A DNA stretch of 64,000 nt from Deltaproteobacteria bacterium (GTDB lineage: Bacteria > Desulfobacterota > Dissulfuribacteria > Dissulfuribacterales > QOAL01): assembly GCA_024275145.1 (NCBI GenBank), contig JAJRZR010000055.1:22797-86796 (forward strand), in the 5' to 3' direction. Under the pieces are notes generated by a model. That model did no database searches. It saw only the letters and a program-made list of their open reading frames with translations, and was not told the DNA's origin. This document shows positions 10,055-19,284 of the stretch, in pieces (positions within the stretch are counted from its first letter, which is position 1; the number at the start of each line of letters is the position of its first letter). The translations under genes were made by a program, and so were the position numbers.

Positions 10055-10989
10055 TACCTGAATTCGAAAAATTCAAAGGATTTAAAGCGAAAAGCATCCC
10101 GAAGGATGAGCCACTGGCCTCAGGCCACAGGGCCTGCCAGGGTTGCGGAGAGGTCTTGGCCCTGAGAATGGTTATGAAGGCCTTGGGAAGGGATGTAATC
10201 GTGTGTAGTGCTACAGGTTGCATGGAAATAATCTCTTCCCCGTATCCCCATACTGCCTGGAGGGTACCGTGGATTCACATTGCCTTTGAGAATGCCGCTG
10301 CCGTAGCCTCTGGGGTCGAATCAGCCCGCAAGGTGCTGAAGCGCAAGGGCAAAATACCTAAAAGGCACGTGGATATCATGGCCGTCGGCGGTGATGGAGC
10401 CACTGGTGATATAGGGCTCCAGTGGATCTCCGGTGCATTTGAGCGGGGTCACGATTTCCTTTACGTGTGCTTGGACAACGAGGCATATATGAATACCGGG
10501 GTCCAGCGTTCAGGTTGTACCCCTTACGGGGCCATGACAACCACCAGCCCTCCTGGCAAGAAAAGCTTTGGACAGGTTACATGGAAGAAGAATATACCGG
10601 CTATTGCAGTGGCACATAATATCCCATATGTTGCAACCGCATCACCTGCGTATTTCCTGGACCTGATGAACAAGGTGAAGAAGGCGGCACTGGTAAAAGG
10701 GCCTGCCTACGTACATATCTATTCCCCGTGTCCCACCGGTTGGGGATCAGCAGGGGAACGTTCGATAGAATTTGCCAAACTTGCCGTGGAAACTAGGGTT
10801 TTTCCGCTCTATGAGGTGATAGAAGGCAGATACATCATGAGCAGGAAGATTACAAAACCCAAGCCTGTCACAGAGTATCTGAAGGGACAGAAACGTTTCC
10901 GTCACCTTGACGAGGGGCATATCGATTACATCCAGAAACGGGTGGACGTGGAATACGAAAAACTGCTCCGACTGGCAGAACTGACCTAA
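10051..10989 (+). CDS. porB: Pyruvate:ferredoxin oxidoreductase beta subunit (TPP-binding)
   Basis: GHRACQGCGEVLALR, GGDGATGDIGLQWISGAFERGHDFLYVCLDNEAYMNTGVQRSG. Confidence 0.94.
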   Translation: MIPEFEKFKGFKAKSIPKDEPLASGHRACQGCGEVLALRMVMKALGRDVIVCSATGCMEIISSPYPHTAWRVPWIHIAFENAAAVASGVESARKVLKRKGKIPKRHVDIMAVGGDGATGDIGLQWISGAFERGHDFLYVCLDNEAYMNTGVQRSGCTPYGAMTTTSPPGKKSFGQVTWKKNIPAIAVAHNIPYVATASPAYFLDLMNKVKKAALVKGPAYVHIYSPCPTGWGSAGERSIEFAKLAVETRVFPLYEVIEGRYIMSRKITKPKPVTEYLKGQKRFRHLDEGHIDYIQKRVDVEYEKLLRLAELT

Positions 10990-11004
10990 ACGTTAGAGCG
11001 TTTC

Positions 11005-11033
11005 AAGCCTCCTTAGAAAGGAGGCTTTTTTTT
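11005..11033 (+). terminator. Intrinsic terminator-like hairpin immediately before pyrB, overlapping its Shine-Dalgarno
   Basis: AAGCCTCCTT-AGA-AAGGAGGCTT perfect 10-bp stem, 3-nt loop, run of 8 T (11026-11033); pyrB ATG at 11037. Confidence 0.85.
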
Positions 11034-11036
11034 GGC

Positions 11037-11954
11037 ATGAGTAAACTGAGATCAAGACACATCACAGGCATCCTGAACCTGTCCAGGGAAGAAATTGCTT
11101 TTATTCTGGATACTGCGGAATCCTTGAAGGATATCCTCGAAAGGCCTATAAAAAAGGTTCCCCCACTCAGGGGAAGGACAGTGGTCCATCTTTTCTTTGA
11201 ACCCAGTACACGGACCAGGCTCTCCTTCGAGTTGGCGGCGAAGAGGTTGAGCGCCGATACGATCGGTATCTCTGCCGCGGCAAGTAGTGTGGTAAAGGGT
11301 GAGACCCTGATCGATACGGCAAGAAACATAGAAGCCATGAGACCCGACGTGATCGTCATGCGCCACCCCATGTCCGGTGCCCCGCATCTAATGGCCAGGC
11401 ATGTAAAATCCGCGGTGATCAATGCCGGTGACGGCATTAACGAACATCCATCCCAGGCACTCCTGGACCTCATGACCGTAAGGGAACACCTTGGCTCGAT
11501 AGATGGCATCAAGGTAACGATCATTGGGGATATTGCCCACAGCCGTGTGGCCCATTCAGACATACTTGCGTTTACCAAGATGGGGGCAAAGGTGACGGTA
11601 TCCGGCCCGGCAACCATGTTGCCGGCAGTGCCAGAGGCCCTGGGAGCCAGAGTGTGCCTCGATATAGGGAAGGCCATAAACGATGCAGATGTCATCATAG
11701 TACTCAGGATACAAAAGGAACGACAGGGCCACAGCCTGATCCCATCGGCCAGGGAATATGCGGCCTGTTTCGGTCTCACCATGGAAAAATTGAGCGTGGC
11801 CAGGCCTGATTGCCTTATCATGCATCCAGGCCCTATAAACAGGGGGATAGAGATGGCCCCTGAGGTTGCAGACAGCGACAGATCCGTGATCCTTGAGCAA
11901 GTCACCAATGGCGTAGCAGTAAGAATGGCGCTTTTATCACTGATTTTGCTTTAA
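11037..11954 (+). CDS. pyrB: Aspartate carbamoyltransferase catalytic subunit
   Basis: FFEPSTRTRLSFELAAKRL, MRHPMSGAPHLMA, NAGDGINEHPSQALLDLMTV, MHPGPINRG. Confidence 0.96.
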   Translation: MSKLRSRHITGILNLSREEIAFILDTAESLKDILERPIKKVPPLRGRTVVHLFFEPSTRTRLSFELAAKRLSADTIGISAAASSVVKGETLIDTARNIEAMRPDVIVMRHPMSGAPHLMARHVKSAVINAGDGINEHPSQALLDLMTVREHLGSIDGIKVTIIGDIAHSRVAHSDILAFTKMGAKVTVSGPATMLPAVPEALGARVCLDIGKAINDADVIIVLRIQKERQGHSLIPSAREYAACFGLTMEKLSVARPDCLIMHPGPINRGIEMAPEVADSDRSVILEQVTNGVAVRMALLSLILL

Positions 11955-12143
11955 AAACCTTCAGCTGGCCCATATGTCGAAGCCACACTAAGGGGTATTA
12001 ATTTAAAACACGGTCCGCTGGCTGGGCGAATGTAGGATTTACCATAATGATACATTCCCTACCGGGGTTATATCCTGATGGCAATGCCGCGTGTTATGGA
12101 CCCGATGAATAACGTCTAGGTATGGAACATTGAAATCAAGCTC

Positions 12144-13466
12144 GTGATGTCAGGTACAGATTCCAGTATCAGAAACGATAGACTCCTGTTAAAAGGAGGC
12201 CGGATAATCGATCCTTCCCAGGGCATGAATGCCAAGGGTGATATCTTGGTGGAACACGGCACGATAAAAAAAATCGACCGGGCAATCGAGGGCACATCCC
12301 GCGTGCCGACGCTCCACCTTGAAGGGAAATGGGTCGTGCCCGGCTTGATCGATATGCATGTACACCTTAGAGAGCCAGGGGAAGAATATAAGGAAACCAT
12401 AAGGACTGGCTGCATGGCAGGGGCTGCTGGTGGGTTTACCGCACTGGCCTGTATGCCAAATACATTCCCTGCCAATTCCACCTCGAGTGTGACCAGGTTT
12501 ATTATCGAAAGGGCCAGGGAAGCGGCCCTCGCAAGGGTATACCCGATAGCCACTATAACCAGGGATCAGGACGGCAAGCAGCTGACCGAATTCGGTGATC
12601 TCCTCGAGGCAGGGGCAATAGCTTTCTCAGACGATGGGCTCCCCGTCGAAGATTCCTTTGTAATGCGCCTGGCCATGGAATACTCTCTCAACTTCGATGC
12701 CCTTATTATCTCCCATTCAGAGGATCTCCCGTTGTCCAGGGGAGGGGTCATGAATGAAGGCCGGATTTCTACCGTATTGGGCCTTAAAGGTATTCCCAAG
12801 GTGGCAGAAGAAATCGCCATCTCAAGAGATATAGCACTAGCAGAGCTGACCGGAGCCAGGCTTCACATAGCCCATGTAAGCACGAAGGGATCGGTTGATA
12901 TCATACGAAGGGCAAAGGGCAGGGGTATCAAGGTAACGGCCGAAACAGCGCCCCATTATTTCAGCCTCACCGAAGAAGCGGTCATGGGCTATAATACCCT
13001 GGCCAAGATGAACCCGCCCTTGAGGACCGAAGAAGACAGGCTTGCTATAATAGAAGGGCTAAGGGATGGTACCATTGATGTCATAGCAACGGATCACGCC
13101 CCCCACAGTATCCTTGAAAAGGAATGCGAGTTCGAACTTGCCGCAAACGGAATTACAGGCCTTGAAACCGCCCTGCCCCTGGCGCTGGAACTGGTCAGGC
13201 AGGGGGCTATCTCCCCCCCAGACATGGTACGTTTGATGTCCGAAAGGCCGGCCCTTATCCTTGGAGTGGAAGGAGGCACCCTGAAACCTGGATCACCTGC
13301 AGACATTACTGTCATAGATCCAGACATCCCCTTTACATTCACACCAGAGCTTTCCCATTCAAAAAGCCACAACAGTCCCTTTTACGGGTGCAAACTCCAG
13401 GGAAAGGCGATACTGACCCTCCTAGGCGGTGTTGCCACCTATGATCCAGATGTCATTCTTCCCTGA
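12144..13466 (+). CDS. pyrC: Dihydroorotase
   Basis: GLIDMHVHLREPGEEYKETI...ACMPNT...VIATDHAPHSILEKE. Confidence 0.95.
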   Translation: MMSGTDSSIRNDRLLLKGGRIIDPSQGMNAKGDILVEHGTIKKIDRAIEGTSRVPTLHLEGKWVVPGLIDMHVHLREPGEEYKETIRTGCMAGAAGGFTALACMPNTFPANSTSSVTRFIIERAREAALARVYPIATITRDQDGKQLTEFGDLLEAGAIAFSDDGLPVEDSFVMRLAMEYSLNFDALIISHSEDLPLSRGGVMNEGRISTVLGLKGIPKVAEEIAISRDIALAELTGARLHIAHVSTKGSVDIIRRAKGRGIKVTAETAPHYFSLTEEAVMGYNTLAKMNPPLRTEEDRLAIIEGLRDGTIDVIATDHAPHSILEKECEFELAANGITGLETALPLALELVRQGAISPPDMVRLMSERPALILGVEGGTLKPGSPADITVIDPDIPFTFTPELSHSKSHNSPFYGCKLQGKAILTLLGGVATYDPDVILP

Positions 13467-13474
13467 CCTCTAAA

Positions 13475-13727
13475 CCCGGATTATGCAGCTCGCAAGTTTG
13501 TCGAAGATGCAAAGCGGAGGACACGCTGACGTACTTGTGTACTTCAAGTGCCCGACAACGCACTAAATTCGGCAAAATTACGAGCCCCTTGCTTCTTCAA
13601 ATGCTGGATGATTTCGTTGAGAAATGATGCACCTTTTGGGTGAACCGAAGAGGATGCTGATTTGCTATAACATCTTGTGATTTTAACACAATTCTATTTA
13701 TTCAGCATTTGAAGTGCATAATCCGGG
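13475..13727. mobile_element. Non-autonomous MITE-like element with 13-bp TIRs and 5-bp target duplication
   Basis: CCCGGATTATGCA (13475-13487) and TGCATAATCCGGG (13715-13727) are perfect inverted repeats; CTAAA flanks both ends (13470-13474, 13728-13732); internal inverted repeats. Confidence 0.75.
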
Positions 13728-13891
13728 CTAAACGAATATCTTCCAAGGCCTGCCGATCCTACTGGTTGGAGGTGCCTAAGAAGGATTGTTGTCGTGCCGG
13801 GACAAACACGGAAATCCCTTCCGATGTACGAATTCTCTTTTGTCTTCAACCAGCCTGCTCCTTATGTCGATAAGAATCTGGGAGGTCCAAG

Positions 13892-15331
13892 ATGAAAACG
13901 TCAAACCTTGATGAAATCGCCTGCCTGGATGGCTCTTCCGTCTCTCGATCATCTGACAACAGATCCAGGATCCTGATAGTAGATGACGACGAGAGTCTCA
14001 GGGAATTCCTGGAGATACTTCTTACCAAAGAAGGTTATGAGGTCTGTTCCGCCTCAAAGGGGGAGGAAGCACTCAAGATTATCGAAACAGACAACGTCTG
14101 TCTGGTTATAAGTGATATCAGAATGCCTGGTATGGATGGTGTGGAACTCCTAAGAAAAATCAAGGCCGGCAGACCGGGCCTGCCAGTGGTATTGATAACC
14201 GCATTTGCATCACTGGACTCGGCGGTTGCCGCCATGAAGGAGGGGGCATGGGATTATCTGACAAAGCCCTTCCGCATAGAGGAGTTACGAAAGGTGGTTG
14301 AAAGGGCGCTTGATTCCAGCCAGCGGGACCAGCTGACTCATGCCCCTCCCCCGGACAAGATCTACAGGCTTGATGCCATGGTGGCCAAGAGCCACGCCAT
14401 GTTAAAAATTTTCCAGCTTATCCCCAGGATAGCCTCAATTCCTTCGAGCGTTCTCATCACCGGTGAAAGTGGCACTGGCAAGGAACTGGTTGCCCGTGCC
14501 ATTCATAATCAGGGCAAACGGAAAGACCACCCTTTTATTGCGGTGAATTGTGGCGGGATCCCTGAAAACCTCCTAGAAAGCGAACTCTTTGGTTACTGTA
14601 AGGGGGCCTTCACAGGTGCCTCTCATGAAAAAAAGGGCCTTTTCCTGTTGGCAGACGGTGGAACGATCTTCCTGGATGAACTGGGGGAACTTCCACTGTC
14701 CCTCCAGTCGAAACTGCTGCGGGTGGTGCAGCAGAAATCGTTCATGCCCGTTGGCGGCACCCGCTACATCGATGTAGATGTAAGAATAATAGCGGCTACA
14801 AACAAGGACCTTGAAAAGGCGGTAATGGAAGGCAAATTCAGGGAGGATCTTTTCTACCGCCTGAACGTGATCCATATCAGGATGCCTTCACTCAGGGAAA
14901 GGCCAGAGGATATCCCGCTGCTAGTACAATATTTTTTGGAAAAATATTCCAAGGAGCAGGCCAAGCCCTTACAGGGGATCTCAAGCTTTGCCATGGAGGC
15001 ACTGGAAAAATATCCATTCCCAGGGAATGTACGGGAGCTGGAAAATATTATTGAACGGAGTGTGGCCCTTTCGACCTCCAGCCTATTGCTTCCTGAAAGC
15101 CTGTCTATGGCCAGGTACAAGCAACGAAAAGACGCACAGGATGACCACCCTTTTCCAATCCCGGATTTACCACCTGGCGGGATGAACCTGGAATCCTTTC
15201 TCGAAGAGGTTGAAAAGAACCTCCTTATCAAGGCGCTAGAGCGTGCCCAGGGTGTAAAGACAAGGGCGGCTCGGTTACTTGGCTTGAACTTCAGATCCTT
15301 CAGATACCGACTTGCAAAATATGGCCTCTAG
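13892..15331 (+). CDS. Sigma-54-dependent response regulator (NtrC/AtoC family)
   Basis: Receiver (ILIVDDDESL...SDIRMPGMDG), AAA (GESGTGKELVARAIH, ELFGYCKGAFTGA), C-terminal Fis-like HTH. Confidence 0.95.
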   Translation: MKTSNLDEIACLDGSSVSRSSDNRSRILIVDDDESLREFLEILLTKEGYEVCSASKGEEALKIIETDNVCLVISDIRMPGMDGVELLRKIKAGRPGLPVVLITAFASLDSAVAAMKEGAWDYLTKPFRIEELRKVVERALDSSQRDQLTHAPPPDKIYRLDAMVAKSHAMLKIFQLIPRIASIPSSVLITGESGTGKELVARAIHNQGKRKDHPFIAVNCGGIPENLLESELFGYCKGAFTGASHEKKGLFLLADGGTIFLDELGELPLSLQSKLLRVVQQKSFMPVGGTRYIDVDVRIIAATNKDLEKAVMEGKFREDLFYRLNVIHIRMPSLRERPEDIPLLVQYFLEKYSKEQAKPLQGISSFAMEALEKYPFPGNVRELENIIERSVALSTSSLLLPESLSMARYKQRKDAQDDHPFPIPDLPPGGMNLESFLEEVEKNLLIKALERAQGVKTRAARLLGLNFRSFRYRLAKYGL

Positions 15332-16916
15332 TACCCCCAAGAAACACGTCTTCTATTTCATATCCGGGGGACGCATTGCCATATTCATCCTCCTGCTAGC
15401 TGCCAACCTCGTATTTCCAGAAAACCTGATATATTCCTCTGGTCAGGGTACTGCCCTTTACGCCTTGGCAGGGACAGCCTTTATCTTGACCGGAAGCTGC
15501 ATCCTATGGTTCAGGAAACAAGGGTTGTCGCCCGTTCTATTGTGGACTCAGACGATACTGGACATACTCTTGGTAAGCGCTACCGTCTATATCACGGGAG
15601 AATGTAAGAGCCCCTTCACCTTCCTGTATCCTGTGTCCATAATCTCTGCCTGTCTGCTCGGCGGCAGATTCTTTGGAACCATCTCTGCCCTTGCGAGCAC
15701 CTTGTCCTTTGCCCTTTTGTGCTGGAGAAGCATAGGATATTCCTCGGATCTCCAGGAGGCCCTGTTTTCATTCTTTGTCAATATGGCGGCTTTCAACCTC
15801 ATTGCCCTACTTACCTTCAGCCTTTCGGAACGGGTTCGCACAACAGAGGAAGAATTATCCAGGGCCTCGGCAGATCTGAAGCGGATGCAGGAAATACAAC
15901 AACATCTTGCCAACAGCATGCGATCTGGCCTCATTACAGTGGACCAAAAGGGCAGGGTCCTGTTCTTCAATGTTTCTGCCATGGAGATACTTGGGCCTAC
16001 TATTGAAAAGGGTTATGGGAAAAATCTGGCAGAACTCTGGCCTGCCGGTGCCAACCTCCTTGAGGCACTAATGCTCGACCAGGAGATGGACAGACAGGAA
16101 ATAACCTATGTGGATGGGGATGGCCAGGACAAGTTTCTCGGTATATCCACCTTTTCCATAAGGGACGAAGGAGGGAGACGTCTTGGTTATGGGCTGATCT
16201 TTCAGGACATTACTGAGATAAAGCTCAAAGAAAAAAAATTACAACGCATGGACAAACTGGCCGCCCTTGGTGAGATGGCCGCGGGGCTGGCACACGAGAT
16301 CAGGAATCCCCTTGCATCCATATCAGGAGCGACACAATTCCTTGAAGAAACTGGCCTTGTGCTACCTGAGGGCACGAAACTTCTCAGGATAATATCCAGG
16401 GAAACAAAGAGGCTAAATCAATTGACGCACGCGTTTTTGCTGTATGGACGACCGGAAAGGAAAGAGAAACAGATCGTTGACGTGTACAATGAGATCTCTG
16501 CCACCATGAACCTGTTTCGTCAGAGACGCGGGGCACACGGTATTTTCATGGATATCCAAGTGGAAAAAGGCCTTAAACTGGCCATTGATCCTGACCAGTT
16601 CAGGCAGATCATGTTGAATCTGTTGATGAATGCCGTGCAGGCTCTGCCTGACAATGGAGGAAAAATTGAAGTAAAGAGCAAAAAGCAAGGGGATCAAGTG
16701 ATTATCCGAGTTTCTGACAATGGCCAGGGGGTAAGAACTGAAGATATTCCCAGGATATTCGATCCGTTTTTCACCACACGGCCAGACGGAACCGGGTTGG
16801 GCCTATCGATCGTTCACCGGCTGGTAAGCGACTATGGAGGTTCTATATCCCTGGATACATCAGAAGGATCCGGTGCATGTTTTTCTCTGATCTTCCCCTG
16901 CGCTGTTGAACAATGA
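15312..16916 (+). CDS. Membrane PAS sensor histidine kinase (NtrB-like), partner of the upstream regulator
   Basis: N-terminal TM segments, PAS, H-box AAGLAHEIRNPLASISGATQFL, ATPase GTGLGLSIVHRLV; overlaps the regulator by 20 nt. Confidence 0.93.
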   Translation: MQNMASSTPKKHVFYFISGGRIAIFILLLAANLVFPENLIYSSGQGTALYALAGTAFILTGSCILWFRKQGLSPVLLWTQTILDILLVSATVYITGECKSPFTFLYPVSIISACLLGGRFFGTISALASTLSFALLCWRSIGYSSDLQEALFSFFVNMAAFNLIALLTFSLSERVRTTEEELSRASADLKRMQEIQQHLANSMRSGLITVDQKGRVLFFNVSAMEILGPTIEKGYGKNLAELWPAGANLLEALMLDQEMDRQEITYVDGDGQDKFLGISTFSIRDEGGRRLGYGLIFQDITEIKLKEKKLQRMDKLAALGEMAAGLAHEIRNPLASISGATQFLEETGLVLPEGTKLLRIISRETKRLNQLTHAFLLYGRPERKEKQIVDVYNEISATMNLFRQRRGAHGIFMDIQVEKGLKLAIDPDQFRQIMLNLLMNAVQALPDNGGKIEVKSKKQGDQVIIRVSDNGQGVRTEDIPRIFDPFFTTRPDGTGLGLSIVHRLVSDYGGSISLDTSEGSGACFSLIFPCAVEQ

Positions 16917-17112
16917 CCTTCCTATACCAAGCCTTCATGCCTATTCACCCAACCTCCGTGCGGCCCTGCCCCCTGATACCGGAAATACGGCCCAGAGGCA
17001 GGAATAGGGGTTTGGGTGCATGGCAAGCAAAATCGGTACATCTTTTGCTTAGTTAAAAAGAGACAATTCATTTACCTGGATCAAGTCCTGTAAATACAGG
17101 AGGATTAATTCC

Positions 17113-17334
17113 ATGACAGGCAACTTAAATGAAGGCAAAGCCATACAACTTGACCAAAATAGCCGAAGGCTAAAACCTACTTCCCGTGACATATCCTTTG
17201 ATTTCAGTCTGTCCTCCGGATCTATTTGTAAAAGATGTCTATTTCTGAATCGCTGTGAAATCGCCTCCATTGTTAATCTGCCCATCGTTGAATGCCTTCA
17301 TTACCAGGAAGAAATCATCGCAGCAGCCCTTTGA
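17113..17334 (+). CDS. Small cysteine-containing protein of unknown function (73 aa)
   Basis: Strong SD (AGGAGG) upstream of ATG 17113; ICKRCLFLNRCEIASIVNLPIVECL. Confidence 0.55.
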   Translation: MTGNLNEGKAIQLDQNSRRLKPTSRDISFDFSLSSGSICKRCLFLNRCEIASIVNLPIVECLHYQEEIIAAAL

Positions 17335-17412
17335 TACCTATAACAACCTGTTATGGGTCACGGCCGGGCACGAAAGAGACCCTGTCTTAACGCTGCAAGA
17401 TAGCGCTGTCAT

Positions 17413-17435
17413 TTTTGTGCCTGCAAGGCACAAAA
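17413..17435. promoter_or_regulatory. Operator-like perfect inverted repeat upstream of the stressosome operon
   Basis: TTTTGTGCC-TGCAA-GGCACAAAA, 9-bp arms. Confidence 0.4.
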
Positions 17436-17564
17436 GATATCTCTCAATATAAAATATCCCTGCCTATTACCATCCCTTAGCAATAATCCACACATTATTT
17501 TCTTGTGTTACGAATCAACTTTCTGCTATCCTGATAATATCATTTGATCAGAAGGAGCACTGGC

Positions 17565-18443
17565 ATGGAAGACCTCAAACAATATCAGGCAGACGAAGGA
17601 TTTCTATTTGAGATTGTCAATGCCGTACCCTCTGGAATCTTTGTCACGGATCTCGACCACAACATACTTATAATCAACCGGGCGGCCGCACAGCTTGTTA
17701 ACAAGACACCTGGCGAATGCTTCGACAGAAAATGCTATGAGATATTTAATACCCCCATATGCCGCACTGACAGATGTACTTGCAAGGTGGCCACAGACAA
17801 AAATGCCGTCAACCGTGGGCAAACCATTTTGAGGATAGATAGCAAGGAGATACCCATAGAGTATGCAAGCCGTCCGCTACGTAACCACGTGGGCAAGGTA
17901 ATCGGTTGCGTAGAGCACTTTATAGATATCTCCAGCCGCCTTGAGCAGGAACGCCTCATCCTCAAGCAACAAGAGGACCTCCTGAAAAAACGTGATGAAG
18001 AAATCAGGCACATGCAGGAGGAGATACTGGAGCTGTCCACCCCTGTCATAGAGGTATGGGAAGGGATTTTGACACTACCACTTGTAGGTACCCTTGACAG
18101 CCACAGGGCCAGAAATGCAATGGAGCGCCTGCTGAATGCAATAGAAGAGACACGCAGTCCCTTCGTTATCATAGATATTACAGGGGTTCCCACCGTGGAT
18201 ACAGAGGTGGCCAACCATCTGCTCCAGACAGTAGATGCTGTAAGGCTCATGGGCAGCGAGGCGATATTGACCGGAATATCCACTCACATTGCACTCACAA
18301 TGGCCCATTTGGGGGTAAATTTGGGGAATATTACCGTAAGAAGCCGTATGACCGATGCCCTGCACCTTGCTATCCGGCATCTCTCCAAGAGAAAGGAAGG
18401 CCTTCCACCACATTACGGGTCCATGGAGCCACCAGAAAGCTGA
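17565..18443 (+). CDS. PAS-STAS stressosome protein, RsbR-like
   Basis: N-terminal PAS (IFVTDLDHNILIINRAAAQLV), C-terminal STAS (VIEVWEGILTLPLVGTLDSHRA...IDITGVPTVDTEVANHLLQ); SD AGAAGGAG. Confidence 0.9.
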   Translation: MEDLKQYQADEGFLFEIVNAVPSGIFVTDLDHNILIINRAAAQLVNKTPGECFDRKCYEIFNTPICRTDRCTCKVATDKNAVNRGQTILRIDSKEIPIEYASRPLRNHVGKVIGCVEHFIDISSRLEQERLILKQQEDLLKKRDEEIRHMQEEILELSTPVIEVWEGILTLPLVGTLDSHRARNAMERLLNAIEETRSPFVIIDITGVPTVDTEVANHLLQTVDAVRLMGSEAILTGISTHIALTMAHLGVNLGNITVRSRMTDALHLAIRHLSKRKEGLPPHYGSMEPPES

Positions 18444-18455
18444 TCCTGTCCCTTG

Positions 18456-18839
18456 ATGCGTCCTTATTCCGTTTTTATCCTGGGAAACATCCTCCTTGTC
18501 TCTATTCAGGAAGAAATAGATGACAAGAACGTGCAAAGATTGCTGGGCATCCTGGGTTCTTTGGTGATCAAGCACCGTATAACCGCTGTCATCTTTGATC
18601 TTCACGACGTAGAGGTGGTGGATACCTTTCTTGCTACCAATATCGAAAGGCTAGCGGATATGCTCAGGCTTCTGGAAGCACGGGTGATGATTTCCGGCCT
18701 CAGCGTACCCGCTGTCCTCACACTGCTGGATTTCAAAATCCAGTTGAGGGGAGTCGGTTTTGCCCTCGATGTGGAACAGGCGCTTGAAAAATTGGGTAAG
18801 CCAGGAGGCACCTTGCCCTTGAGGCCTCACCATGTCTGA
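18456..18839 (+). CDS. STAS-domain stressosome scaffold, RsbS-like
   Basis: GNILLVSIQEEIDDKNVQRL...VVDTFLATNIERLADMLRLLEARVMISGLSVPAVLTLLDF. Confidence 0.88.
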   Translation: MRPYSVFILGNILLVSIQEEIDDKNVQRLLGILGSLVIKHRITAVIFDLHDVEVVDTFLATNIERLADMLRLLEARVMISGLSVPAVLTLLDFKIQLRGVGFALDVEQALEKLGKPGGTLPLRPHHV

Positions 18840-19284
18840 GGCCGGCCTGTCTCCTCCCAGCAATCGTACCGGAAACATACACACCTTTGACACCATTTGT
18901 GCACCAGTGGACAGGGTTCACGGGCTGAGCGCAATCAGGCAACATGCCCGCCGCTGCATTACCTCGTGGAATCTCAACCCGATGGCACGGGCCGAGATCC
19001 TCACCATCATAAATGAACTGGGGAACAATATCCTCCACCATGGTGGAGAAGGCAGGATATGCATAACCCCTGCTCAAATCAATGGACATCTTGGTTTCAG
19101 GATCATAGCGGAGGACACGGGGCCTGGCATATCCAGCCTTGGTAGGGCTGGATTCCATGGCCATTCCAGGGGCAAGGGCCTGGGGCTTGGTCTGAAAGGG
19201 ATAGAGCGTATGGCAAACGATCTCAGAATCGCATCAAGGCTCCCTAAAGGCACCTATGTCGAGGTGTGGAAATGGGTCTTTTGA
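18832..19284 (+). CDS. RsbT-like serine/threonine kinase (switch ATPase)
   Basis: EILTIINELGNNILHHGGEGRI...EDTGPGI...GKGLGLGLKGIERMANDL. Confidence 0.9.
   Translation: MSEAGLSPPSNRTGNIHTFDTICAPVDRVHGLSAIRQHARRCITSWNLNPMARAEILTIINELGNNILHHGGEGRICITPAQINGHLGFRIIAEDTGPGISSLGRAGFHGHSRGKGLGLGLKGIERMANDLRIASRLPKGTYVEVWKWVF

Noticed and set aside
11003-11908. 301-aa minus-strand ORF antisense to pyrB
   Set aside because: Shadow ORF from pyrB codon composition; pyrB motifs are decisive
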